Part shown: positions 1-8,642 of the stretch, one piece after another | Numbering within the stretch: the first letter of the stretch is position 1 | Layout of the letters: the number at the start of each line of letters is the position of its first letter | Assembly (NCBI GenBank): GCA_013151275.1 | Contig: JAADIP010000151.1 | Span: 1-64,000, forward strand | Reading direction: 5' to 3' | Source of the DNA: Calditrichota bacterium | GTDB lineage: Bacteria > Calditrichota > Calditrichia > Calditrichales > Calditrichaceae | Length of the DNA: 64,000 nucleotides | Program-made: the position numbers and the translations under genes | The notes under the pieces: model-generated | Databases searched by the model: none | Seen by the model: only the letters and a program-made list of their open reading frames with translations | Told to the model about the DNA's origin: nothing

Positions 1-1316
1 CATGAACGCCAGTCATTACCAAACCAACTATCCTTACGCTCGCCGGTATTCAGGTAATAACTCAAGGTTAGGTCATAATACGTTTTCGGATTTAATACCT
101 GAGTAAATTTACCGCTTAACAGTAAATTATTTGTGTAATAAGGCTGCTCTCTGGTATTAAAAACATTACGCATCGGATAATCAACAGAGAAACTCTTATT
201 GTAGGAATAAACTCCGCTCAAACGAATTTTAAAATTCTGCATATCCCACAGTAAAGTACTGTTGATGGAATGACGGTTGTACCAGTTATTCGGCGTAAAA
301 CCATCGGGATACGAGATTGCGCTCAGGGTGTCCGGGTGAAAATTAGGACTTTGCGGATTGTTGCGAGGATTGCTGGGATTTGCGTCAACCAACGGATTGT
401 TCAGATTTCCGCCTTCGCCGTAAAAGAATTTGTATCCCTTGCTAAAACGTTGAGCAGCATCGCCTACATCCTGATTTTCGTAAGCTAAAAAGAAACGCAG
501 ATTTTTCATAATCGGACCGCTGATTGTAGCTGAGATAATATGCTCACGATACGAATATGTGTTTAGAAATTTTTTGCCCTTGCTGGCAAATTTATCGGTT
601 TGACCATCAATAGAAAAATGATATTCCGGTCCACCGGTTTTTAACTCAGTACGAATAATTCCGGCGTTTGCATCGCCGAATTCAGCCGTATAACCACCGG
701 TTAACACCTGATACTCTTCGATGGCTTCCTGAATAACATGAACTGCATTCTGACGGTTCATCGGGTTAATGGTCGGAGCACCGTCAAGATAATAACCGTT
801 ATCTTCAGTACGACCACCGCGAATATGAATATTACCATCCTGAACAACAACGCTTGCCTGTAACGCCAGAATAGCCTGAGCACCACGGACAGGTATGACA
901 TCCAACTCTTCACCTGTAACCTTGGAAACGCTTTGTGTAACGTTTTTCTCTACTAGGGGTCTTTCAGCAGTAACCAGTACCACTTCCCCTAATTCCAAAG
1001 TTGTAGGCTCCAATTCAAAATTTCGTTCGGTTGTAGTAGAAGCTGATACGCGAATATTTTGGACTACAACTTTACGATAACCAACATAGCTTGCCTCGAT
1101 ATTGTAAGTTCCAACAGGTACATTAAGAATGACATAATAACCATCAATATCAGTAGTGGCACCGAGCATGGTGTTTTGAAGGACAACATTGACGCCTGCC
1201 AGAGGTTCACCTGTCTCTTTGTCTTTAACTACACCAACTATTTTACCCGATGACTGGGCAAATACAAGTATTGGCATAGCTAAAGCGAATAGTAAGATAA
1301 GCACTTTTTTGAACAT
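1..1316 (-). CDS. TonB-dependent receptor with carboxypeptidase-like N-domain (N-terminal part, runs off the window)
   Basis: The frame is open from the ATG at 1316 to the window edge, so only about 438 N-terminal residues are visible. The start has a GGAGG 7 bases upstream (1324-1328). Residues 1-20 are a signal peptide (MFKKVLILLFALAMPILVFA). Residues about 23-105 are a carboxypeptidase-regulatory-like beta-sandwich (GVVKDKETGEPLAGVNVVL, then VPVGTYNIEASYVGY). The TonB plug follows, with IHIRGGRTEDNGYYLDGAP and YTAEFGDANAG, and then barrel strands. Such receptors import large substrates across the outer membrane using TonB energy; the substrate cannot be told. It is transcribed from its own promoter with a structured leader. 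No SusD-like partner is seen in the window. Confidence 0.9.
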   Translation of the reverse strand, partial: MFKKVLILLFALAMPILVFAQSSGKIVGVVKDKETGEPLAGVNVVLQNTMLGATTDIDGYYVILNVPVGTYNIEASYVGYRKVVVQNIRVSASTTTERNFELEPTTLELGEVVLVTAERPLVEKNVTQSVSKVTGEELDVIPVRGAQAILALQASVVVQDGNIHIRGGRTEDNGYYLDGAPTINPMNRQNAVHVIQEAIEEYQVLTGGYTAEFGDANAGIIRTELKTGGPEYHFSIDGQTDKFASKGKKFLNTYSYREHIISATISGPIMKNLRFFLAYENQDVGDAAQRFSKGYKFFYGEGGNLNNPLVDANPSNPRNNPQSPNFHPDTLSAISYPDGFTPNNWYNRHSINSTLLWDMQNFKIRLSGVYSYNKSFSVDYPMRNVFNTREQPYYTNNLLLSGKFTQVLNPKTYYDLTLSYYLNTGERKDSWFGNDWRS

Positions 1317-1441
1317 CCCTTAACCTCCAAATAAATTAAAACACTACCATAACACTTAAACCTATAGAAATGCGATATACATTATGTCATAGGCCCCCTC
1401 CTTAACTTAATGTTGTTTTTACTTAATGTGCGTACTATCAC
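1317..1441 (-). promoter_or_regulatory. Candidate structured 5' leader of the TonB receptor gene
   Basis: This is the stretch between the promoter and the start codon. On the minus strand it contains GGGGGCCTATG, about 23 bases later TTTCTATAGGTT, then GGTAG, and finally the GGAGG ribosome site. The arms GGCCTAT and ATAGGTT can pair over seven base pairs, two of them G-U. The same order (GCCTATA...TATAGGT, GGTAG, GGAGG) recurs in the longer leader of porV at 50331-50513. I do not recognise a known riboswitch class. Function is unknown. Confidence 0.35.
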
Positions 1442-1447
1442 ACTCAA

Positions 1448-1476
1448 AATATATGGTTTATGCAGAATAATGTCAA
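1448..1476 (-). promoter_or_regulatory. Sigma-70-type promoter for the TonB receptor
   Basis: On the minus strand a perfect -35 TTGACA (1476-1471) is followed after 17 bases by TATATT (1453-1448). Transcription would start near 1441 and give a leader of about 125 bases. The same hexamers with the same spacing stand upstream of porV. Confidence 0.6.
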
Positions 1477-1667
1477 GATTTCCGGAAGATGAAAAGCATG
1501 GTAAGCTATTATCATAGCAATGTTTATGAGCAATTATTGAACTGCTCTTCATTTGTAGTTGAGTGATACAGGTCATCGGTCTTTCTTCAATTACGCCTAT
1601 TGCCCAATAAATATCGTATATAAAAAGGTAATTTTCAAGTATTTGTTGAAAATTTTAAAAAAATTTC

Positions 1668-1693
1668 AAAAAAAAGGGGGCTTCACAGCCCCC
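1668..1693 (-). terminator. Rho-independent terminator after the first subtilisin gene
   Basis: On the minus strand GGGGGCT pairs with AGCCCCC around a 4-base loop (stem arms 1687-1693 and 1676-1682), followed by eight T. It lies 17 bases past the stop codon of the protease gene ending at 1710 and separates it from the receptor gene downstream. Confidence 0.85.
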
Positions 1694-1709
1694 ACAAAGT
1701 TTTAATCGA

Positions 1710-4700
1710 TTATTTTATTAAAATCATCTTTCGCTGTTTCCGAAAATTGATACCCGAATTATCGGAACTCACCGTGATTTGATAAATGTAGATGCCGTTG
1801 CTTACGGAAAAACCGGTGTTATCTTTTCCGTCCCAAGCGACTTCATAACTTCCGGCGGTTTGATAGCCGCTGACAAGAGTTCTTATTTTCTTGCCCAAAA
1901 TATTAAAAACTTCCAGCCGCACCTTTCCGGCTGCGGGCAGGGCGTAACGAATCATTGTCGTGGGATTGAACGGATTCGGAAAATTCTGCGCCAGTTCAAA
2001 ATGATCGGGCATCACCTCTTTCCGGCTGGTTATCTCGCTTGCGCCGGGATAATAGTAATAATTGGTGTGCGCCGTATTCGCCTGATAATCCTGCCAGATG
2101 TTACTCTGAGTTCCTTTGGTTTCTTTTACGTCAATAGCGTTAAGCCCGTTTGCTCCGCCCACAAGAACCTCAAAATCATCATCCAGATCTATATCTCTGA
2201 TAGAGCCCGATCCGTCCTGCGCGCCGGAAAACAAAGCCGGAAAATTTTTGTAATAGCTGCCGTCGGTTTGAAAACAATAGATGTAACCGCCCTCTGTACT
2301 GATCATTATTTCAAATTGTCCGTTGCCGTTCAAATCCGCAAATACCGGCGAAGTATTAATGGGAGCATCCAAAGTTTTCGGGAAAGGAGCAAGCGTGTCC
2401 CCGTTAAAATCCATCAGGTACAATTTCCCTCCGTTCGTACCAAAAGCTATCTCCAGACTCCCGTCATTATTCACATCACAAAGCGAAGGCGACGAATTTA
2501 CAGGGTCAACCGTATCGTAATTCAGAATTTCGGACCCGGTGTTGGTCAGAATTTTCAGCTTTCGATCGGTAGTAGTCAAAACAAACCGAATCGTGCCGTT
2601 TAAATCCGCGATTACTGGTTTATTAGAAAGACGCGCGCTCAAATCAACGGGAAAACCGGAAAGGGTTGTTCCGTCTGTGTTAATAACGTAAAAGTCGGAA
2701 TTTAATAATCCGAAAACCAATTCCGGCTCCGAGTCGCCGTCAACATCCGCCACAGCCACTCCTTTATCAAGCGGCGAATTGTACAATATGGGAAAGCCTG
2801 TTAATTCGGTGCCGTCGATCTGGATGGCATGAACATATTTTGACATGGTTCCGAAAATAATTTCCAGATTATTATTTCCGTCCAGATCAGCCACCGTCAA
2901 TTCACTTCGGATCTGTTCTCCTACGGTCATATCGAGCATAAAACTGCCGTCGGAATTAATAATTTTCAGATAGCCGTTCACCCGTTCAGAAATAACTATC
3001 TCATTCTGTCCGTCGTTGTTCATATCGGCAATAATGGGTCCCATGGTAACGGTTCCGCCCAGATAAATCGGAAAACCCGATAAGGGCGAACCGTTTGAGT
3101 CATAAACATAAAGGCTATCTCCGCTGCTCACAAAGGCGGTTTCCAGTTTTGCGTCTCCTGTCAGGTTTCCGCTTGCAATCGCTTCGGAAATATCCGGTCC
3201 GGTCACGGGAAAACCTACCTGATTCATTTGCGGCTGAATCTGAATTTCTTCGGTATGCGAATAGGGGTAGGTTCCGGTTTGATTTGCCTTTTTAAGTATC
3301 TGAATCGGGAGGGGAGATAACGGAGCATCGCTTGCAACCTGAAAAATAAGATCATCGGAGGCATTGGTAGTCGAATCTCCCGCGGCAATCGTTCCTAATT
3401 GTGCAATGCTATCTGAAAAGGTGATATATCCCGAATTGGACGACGCTTTTATTTCCACATTCTGGGCGTCCTGATAAAGCGGATCGTTTTTAACGGTTAA
3501 AATTAATTTCGCGCTCTCACCCGGATTAAGTTCGCCATCGCCATCGTCATTGATAATCTGAATCGAAAAGTCGGGAATCGTAAGATATGGATAACTGTTT
3601 CTGGCAATGGCGTGATGAATATTTACGCGACCGGAACCGAGCAGACCGGCATAACTGGGATTCAAATCGTCTATTGGATCCGCGTTGCCCAGCAATTCAT
3701 CGATGTACCACTGACGGCTTTGCGAAGGGAACCAGGCTTTTAACAGGGCAAAAGCGCCCGTAACTACCGGTGTTGCCATCGAAGTTCCCTGCCATGATTC
3801 GTATCCTCCGGCGTTCCAGTGGATTGTGCTCAATATGGCTGTCGAAGAGATTCCCCCTTCGCCGCCCGGAGCGCTGATGTCGATGGTCGAGCCGTAGTTG
3901 GAATAATCGGCTTTATGATCGGTGTTATCCGTTGCCGCCACCGAAATGCTTTTGGAATAATCCGCCGGATACTGGGGATAGGTGTCGTTGCTGTGATTAT
4001 CGTTGCCCGAAGCTCCGACAACAACCGCGCCGTAATTATCCGATACATCATCCAGAATATTTTTTTCATAAGAAAACAGATACGAGCCTCCCCACGAACA
4101 ATTAATAAATTTTGCCCCTAATTTTGCAGTGTACAAAATAGCGTCGTAACCGTCCACAATTGCCGGCTGGGTCGTATCGTCGTCATAAGAATTTTTGGTG
4201 GCAATAACCTTTGCGCGGAACGAAACGCTGGCGATTCCGGTGGTGTTGTCCGAAGTGGCTGCGATAATACCGCTGACATGCGTCCCGTGGCTCAATTCAT
4301 GATCCGGACCCGCGTTGGGGGGTCGGATGTCGTTATCCTCCGCGCCGCCGGAAGTAGGTCCGGCAAAATCCCAGCCGCGAAAATCATCCACGTAACCGTT
4401 GCCGTCGTCGTCAACATTATTGCTGTCGATTGCCGTAATTTGCCCGTCACTGTTTACATCTTCACCGGGGTTGATGTACAAAATATCTTCTATCTCGGGA
4501 TGTAAATAATCCACGCCCGTATCAACCACACCCACAAGCACATCAGGGCTTCCCGGAGTAGCCGGAGACCATAAACCCCAGGCGTAATCCGCCATAATCT
4601 TGTTCAAATACCATTGCTCGCCGTACTTTTCGTCATTTGGGGTATAAGGATCATTCTGCGGAGATTCCATGATGTAATTTATGCTTTCAAAATCAGCAGA

Positions 4701-5042
4701 AAGTATTTCGGGCAGGGCGGCAAATTCATCCCTTATTTGTTCCAATTCGCTTACCGAATATTTTGATGTAAACTCAACGCGGTAAACCTTGCTCAAATTC
4801 ACATCGCCGACAATATCACGATCATCCGCCGATCTTAACCATTTTTCCAAAACAACCGCCTGATATTTCTGCAAAAGTGTATTCAAATCAGCCAATTCGG
4901 TCTGCGGTTTTTCATCCAGATAGAGAACCTTTAAATCGGGTTGGTCTTTTAGCAAACAGAACAGAACTCTGTTCCTGTAAAAGCCATCTTCTGCCCACGA
5001 AAATTGCAGCAGAATAATAATGAAAAAAATGACTTTTTTCAT
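1710..5042 (-). CDS. Secreted subtilisin-like (S8) serine protease with FG-GAP propeller and T9SS sorting tag, copy 1
   Basis: The protein has about 1110 residues. The start is the ATG at 5042, which has AAGGGGAG upstream and opens a signal peptide (MKKVIFFIIILLQFSWA); an upstream in-frame start at 5114 lies inside the preceding gene and is rejected. The triad is complete: Asp174 (VVDTGVDY), His252 (HGTHVSG), Ser421 (GTSMATP). Between Asp and His lies an Asp-rich, probably calcium-binding insert (DVNSDGQIT, DDDGNGYVDD). Residues about 490-590 look like a CARDB-type sandwich (NPGESAKLILTV). About 610-990 hold FG-GAP/VCBS repeats (IADMNNDGQNEIVI and others). The tail has NFPNPFNPTT and ends RKMILIK, a type IX sorting domain. 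It follows copy 2 by 14 bases, so the two are probably one operon. Confidence 0.93.
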   Translation of the reverse strand: MKKVIFFIIILLQFSWAEDGFYRNRVLFCLLKDQPDLKVLYLDEKPQTELADLNTLLQKYQAVVLEKWLRSADDRDIVGDVNLSKVYRVEFTSKYSVSELEQIRDEFAALPEILSADFESINYIMESPQNDPYTPNDEKYGEQWYLNKIMADYAWGLWSPATPGSPDVLVGVVDTGVDYLHPEIEDILYINPGEDVNSDGQITAIDSNNVDDDGNGYVDDFRGWDFAGPTSGGAEDNDIRPPNAGPDHELSHGTHVSGIIAATSDNTTGIASVSFRAKVIATKNSYDDDTTQPAIVDGYDAILYTAKLGAKFINCSWGGSYLFSYEKNILDDVSDNYGAVVVGASGNDNHSNDTYPQYPADYSKSISVAATDNTDHKADYSNYGSTIDISAPGGEGGISSTAILSTIHWNAGGYESWQGTSMATPVVTGAFALLKAWFPSQSRQWYIDELLGNADPIDDLNPSYAGLLGSGRVNIHHAIARNSYPYLTIPDFSIQIINDDGDGELNPGESAKLILTVKNDPLYQDAQNVEIKASSNSGYITFSDSIAQLGTIAAGDSTTNASDDLIFQVASDAPLSPLPIQILKKANQTGTYPYSHTEEIQIQPQMNQVGFPVTGPDISEAIASGNLTGDAKLETAFVSSGDSLYVYDSNGSPLSGFPIYLGGTVTMGPIIADMNNDGQNEIVISERVNGYLKIINSDGSFMLDMTVGEQIRSELTVADLDGNNNLEIIFGTMSKYVHAIQIDGTELTGFPILYNSPLDKGVAVADVDGDSEPELVFGLLNSDFYVINTDGTTLSGFPVDLSARLSNKPVIADLNGTIRFVLTTTDRKLKILTNTGSEILNYDTVDPVNSSPSLCDVNNDGSLEIAFGTNGGKLYLMDFNGDTLAPFPKTLDAPINTSPVFADLNGNGQFEIMISTEGGYIYCFQTDGSYYKNFPALFSGAQDGSGSIRDIDLDDDFEVLVGGANGLNAIDVKETKGTQSNIWQDYQANTAHTNYYYYPGASEITSRKEVMPDHFELAQNFPNPFNPTTMIRYALPAAGKVRLEVFNILGKKIRTLVSGYQTAGSYEVAWDGKDNTGFSVSNGIYIYQITVSSDNSGINFRKQRKMILIK

Positions 5043-5056
5043 CGTGCACTCCCCTT

Positions 5057-8000
5057 TTATTTGATTAATACAATTTGTTTCACAGTTGTGTTCTTTTGAT
5101 AAGAAACAACGCAAAAATAAATTCCCGAGCTCACCGCGCTCCCGTTTCGATTGGTTCCGCGCCAGTAAAGGCTGAACTTACTTCTTTTTAACCTTCCGTG
5201 ATAAAGTGTGGTAATCCGTTTTCCCTGAACGTTGTAAATGCTCACTTTAACGGTTTCGTCGGCTTTGGGCTGAGAAATTTCAATATCGATTTTAGCGGAA
5301 GAATTAAACGGATTGGGGGCGACCTTTAAAACCACTTCTGACGGAACGATTGCCTTTTCTTTCTTTTGAACGCTGCTCGGCTCTTTTACTTCCAAAAAAC
5401 CGGTTCTTTGATTATTCCCCAAAAAGGTTGTCCAGCCCTTATTCGCATTCAGAGAATCAGGAAGATCAAGGACGGTGATAAGATCGTTGCCTGCGCTCAG
5501 CAATTCCATATCTCCGTCGCCGTCCAGGTCGGTAATCACCGGAGCCGCAGTCAACGGATCGGCAAGCCGAAAAGGAGTGTTTGGCAATAATTCGCCGTCG
5601 GAATTAAAAACGGAGACTATTCCGGTTGAAGCAAGCAAAGAAATAATCGTTTTTTTACCGCTGAACGGGATCAACGGGGGTAAATCGTATTTATTATTTT
5701 CGTCCAACGATTTAATTTCTTTTATTCCGTTCAAAGGCGAAAAAATGCGAACCACTCCGTCGTCGCCGGTGGCAATCATCTCAATCAAACCGTCGCCGTC
5801 AATATCCGCCAATGCGGGCTGAGAATTAATCAAGGCATTAAGAACCGTGTCCAGCTCGGTTTCTGCGGTCGGGGTAAATATTTGAACGCGCTTCTTTCCG
5901 CTAATCACAAAGAGATGAATCCCGTTTGCATCACGACCGATAAGAGGCGTGGCGCTGACTCTGGCGGATAGCTCGACAGGGAAATCGGGAAGCTCGCTTC
6001 CCTGTGCGTCGAAGCAATGCAGCTTCCGGTCGAAGGTGCCCAAAACGATTTCCCGCAATCCGTCTCCGGTTACATCGGCAACGGCAACTCCTTTTTCCGC
6101 AAGAGCCCCGAGCTTTAGAGGAAAACCCGTTTTTTCATTGCCGTCGGATGAAATAACATGCAGCATTTTGCCCATCGTTCCCATAATAATCTCTTTTTGC
6201 CCGTCTTTATCGATGTCGGCGGCGCAAAAGGTGCCGTAAATAGTTTCGGAAAGATCTTTTTCCCACAAAATCCGCCCGTCAAGCGAAATAACTTTTAACT
6301 TGCCGCGATAGCTTAACGTAATTATTTCTTCCAGCCCGTCGCCGTCCAGATCGGCAATTACCGGCGGGACGCGATGAAATTCTCCCAGATCAATCGGAAA
6401 GTTCTCCGCGGTTTCCGCCCCGGCGTTCAGCAGAAAAAGATCGTTGTTTTTTGAAATAAACACGATCGATGTTTTTGAAGAATTTTTCGACTTCACGGCG
6501 CTCAAAGGAAGATAACTGCCGGCGCCCCTCCACGGAAAACCCTTTTGATAGGTCGATAGCGGAAGATCGACGGAATAATTTTCTTTAATCGTTTGACCGG
6601 AATTGGTTTTTGCGGAAATCGTAAATTCGATTTTTACATTCCCGTAAGAATGAGTCGGCGCAATCCGCAGCTCCAAATCTTCAAAGGCGTTCGTCCTCGC
6701 TTCTCCTGCAGGAAGATCGCCGAAAAACACAACCGAATCCGTCAATTGAACAAGCGGATCGTCGCAGCGGGCTGCGATTTTAACATCGCCCGCATTCTGC
6801 CAGTTTGCCCTGTTGGCTACGGTCAGCGATATGTTCACGGTTTCGCCGGGATCGATTTGCCGATTTTCATTATCATCCGAGAACAGAACCGAATCGTTGC
6901 TGACAAAAATTCCGGGTAAAAAATGCGGAGCAATCGCGTTGTACACATTCACCCTTCCGCTGCCCAGCAAACCCGCATATCCCGGATTTAACGAATCGAG
7001 CGGATCGGCGGCTTTTAACAAACGGTCGATCAATTCTTCCCGCGTGAAATTCGGGAAGAAATATTTCAGCAGGGCAAACGATCCGGCAACCACGGGACTT
7101 GCCATGGAGGTTCCCTGCCACGAAGCGTAACCGCCCTTATAATAATGAATGGTGCTGTAAATACCCTGCCCGGGCGCGCTGATGTCGATGACCCGTCCGA
7201 AATTGGAAAACGAGGCTTTTCTGTCGCCTGAACTGAGCGCGGCTACGGTTATTACACCGTCCAGATCGCTGGGATAAAAATGATTGACATCGTTATTGGT
7301 ATTATCGTTGCCCGCGGCGGCGACAACAATCGAGCCGTATTTTTCCGAAACCATATTGATTAAATCCTGCGCTAACGAACTGTAATAGGTTCCTCCCCAC
7401 GAACAATTAATCACCGTTGCGCCCAATTTGGCGCAGTACAATATTCCGTCGTAGGCGTTGTAAAGATATCCGTTTACAACGTCGTCGTCCAGACTGTGCT
7501 TGGTGCCGATAATTTTGTAGTGCCTGGCGATACCGCTGATGCCGATTCCGTTATCGGGCATGGCTCCGGCAATACCCGACACGTGCGTACCGTGGCTTAG
7601 AATTTCATTTGCCCCGGCATTAGGCGGACGGATATCGTTATCGCCCATTAAGGAATCCGAAGCGGCGGAAAAATCCCATCCCGAAATATCGTCAACAAAA
7701 CCGTTGTTATCGTCGTCTATTCCGTTAAAATCGCTTTCCGTCATAACGCCGTCGCCGTCTATGTCTTCGCCGGGATTAACATAAAGCATCTGTTCCAGTT
7801 CGGGATGCAGATAGTCAATTCCCGTATCGACAATCCCGATCAATACAGTGGTGGTATCGTTTTTTACCTGATCGAGAAGCGTCCAGGCGTAATTTGCCAT
7901 GATGCGCTTTAAGTACCATTGACGGTTGTAATAGGGATCAAAGGGAACGGTTGCCGGAAGGGGCATGGCAATTTTAACCTTAGGCTCGGCGGTCGCCTTT

Positions 8001-8344
8001 TGCACGGAGGGAAGCGCCGCGAACTCATTTTTCGCCGCGTTCAGAAGCGAAGACTTTTGTAAGTACAGCCGATACACCTTGGTAAAATCAATACCGTTGT
8101 AAACATCGTTTTCGTCAGCCGATTTTAACCAGCGCTCCAGCCGAACCACCCGGTACTTTCGAAAAAGATTGTTTAAATCCGGAGAAATTTTTCCCCGGTT
8201 TTTAACAACGGCTCCTGTTATCCAGGAAGATTCATGCGGTTTTAAAGCCACCAATAAGCGGTTAGAATAGAACTCTCCGGCAAAAATCGATTGCAGCCCG
8301 AGAGCTATTAAAAAAACAACGACAAAACGTTTTTGTGATTTCAT
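5057..8344 (-). CDS. Secreted subtilisin-like (S8) serine protease with FG-GAP propeller and T9SS sorting tag, copy 2
   Basis: A protein of 1095 residues with the same architecture as its two neighbours. It has a signal peptide (VVVFLIALGLQSIFA) and an N-terminal region shared by the three copies (LNNLFRKYRVVRLERWLKSA). The catalytic residues are Asp173 (IVDTGIDY), His251 (HGTHVSG) and Ser413 (GTSMASP). A calcium-type insert (DIDGDGVMTESDFNGIDDDN) is followed by FG-GAP repeats (IADLDGDGLEEIIT). The sorting tag is less regular than in the others: PNPFNSSAKIDIEI, ending VKQIVLIK. Outside the cell it would cleave protein and stay surface-bound or be released by the type IX machinery. Whether the three proteases differ in substrate cannot be seen. 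Confidence 0.92.
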   Translation of the reverse strand: MKSQKRFVVVFLIALGLQSIFAGEFYSNRLLVALKPHESSWITGAVVKNRGKISPDLNNLFRKYRVVRLERWLKSADENDVYNGIDFTKVYRLYLQKSSLLNAAKNEFAALPSVQKATAEPKVKIAMPLPATVPFDPYYNRQWYLKRIMANYAWTLLDQVKNDTTTVLIGIVDTGIDYLHPELEQMLYVNPGEDIDGDGVMTESDFNGIDDDNNGFVDDISGWDFSAASDSLMGDNDIRPPNAGANEILSHGTHVSGIAGAMPDNGIGISGIARHYKIIGTKHSLDDDVVNGYLYNAYDGILYCAKLGATVINCSWGGTYYSSLAQDLINMVSEKYGSIVVAAAGNDNTNNDVNHFYPSDLDGVITVAALSSGDRKASFSNFGRVIDISAPGQGIYSTIHYYKGGYASWQGTSMASPVVAGSFALLKYFFPNFTREELIDRLLKAADPLDSLNPGYAGLLGSGRVNVYNAIAPHFLPGIFVSNDSVLFSDDNENRQIDPGETVNISLTVANRANWQNAGDVKIAARCDDPLVQLTDSVVFFGDLPAGEARTNAFEDLELRIAPTHSYGNVKIEFTISAKTNSGQTIKENYSVDLPLSTYQKGFPWRGAGSYLPLSAVKSKNSSKTSIVFISKNNDLFLLNAGAETAENFPIDLGEFHRVPPVIADLDGDGLEEIITLSYRGKLKVISLDGRILWEKDLSETIYGTFCAADIDKDGQKEIIMGTMGKMLHVISSDGNEKTGFPLKLGALAEKGVAVADVTGDGLREIVLGTFDRKLHCFDAQGSELPDFPVELSARVSATPLIGRDANGIHLFVISGKKRVQIFTPTAETELDTVLNALINSQPALADIDGDGLIEMIATGDDGVVRIFSPLNGIKEIKSLDENNKYDLPPLIPFSGKKTIISLLASTGIVSVFNSDGELLPNTPFRLADPLTAAPVITDLDGDGDMELLSAGNDLITVLDLPDSLNANKGWTTFLGNNQRTGFLEVKEPSSVQKKEKAIVPSEVVLKVAPNPFNSSAKIDIEISQPKADETVKVSIYNVQGKRITTLYHGRLKRSKFSLYWRGTNRNGSAVSSGIYFCVVSYQKNTTVKQIVLIK

Positions 8345-8642
8345 AAAACTTCCGGTTGAGATATTATCTCTGTTTTTGAACTCTGCAAAATGTCGGTTTT
8401 ACTTTCAGCGCAAAAAGATTTATCCCGAAAGAGATGGTTTAAGCGGCGACCGTAAAATTTATTGTTTTTCGTGATTATGCTAATCCTTTTCGCAACCGCT
8501 CCGGATCGAAAAGGCAAAACGCGCAATTTCGCAGAACTCAAATATCACTCACGGAAAAACTCCTCTGTGTTCAGCCGGCGTGCGTCCGGAAGAAAAACGT
8601 TAAACCCGCCTTTCCCCAAAAATACTCTTTTCAGGAAAGGTG
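8345..8642. other. Intergenic gap without a gene
   Basis: I see no convincing gene, terminator or repeat in these 298 bases between protease copies 2 and 3. The 60-residue open frames here have no ribosome site or family look. The base composition looks like degraded coding or leader sequence. Copy 2 has only CCGGAAG as a weak ribosome site before its ATG. Confidence 0.4.

Noticed and set aside
1382..1576. Small minus-strand frame (64 residues) over the TonB receptor promoter
   Set aside because: It runs across the -35 and -10 boxes and has no ribosome site or family look.
1779..2603. Plus-strand frame of 274 residues
   Set aside because: It is the antisense of the FG-GAP repeats of the first subtilisin; Asp/Gly-rich codons leave long open antisense frames, and similar ones occur over copies 2 and 3.
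5043..5114. Longer N-terminus of subtilisin copy 1
   Set aside because: It would sit inside the end of copy 2, and the signal peptide and ribosome site point to the ATG at 5042.
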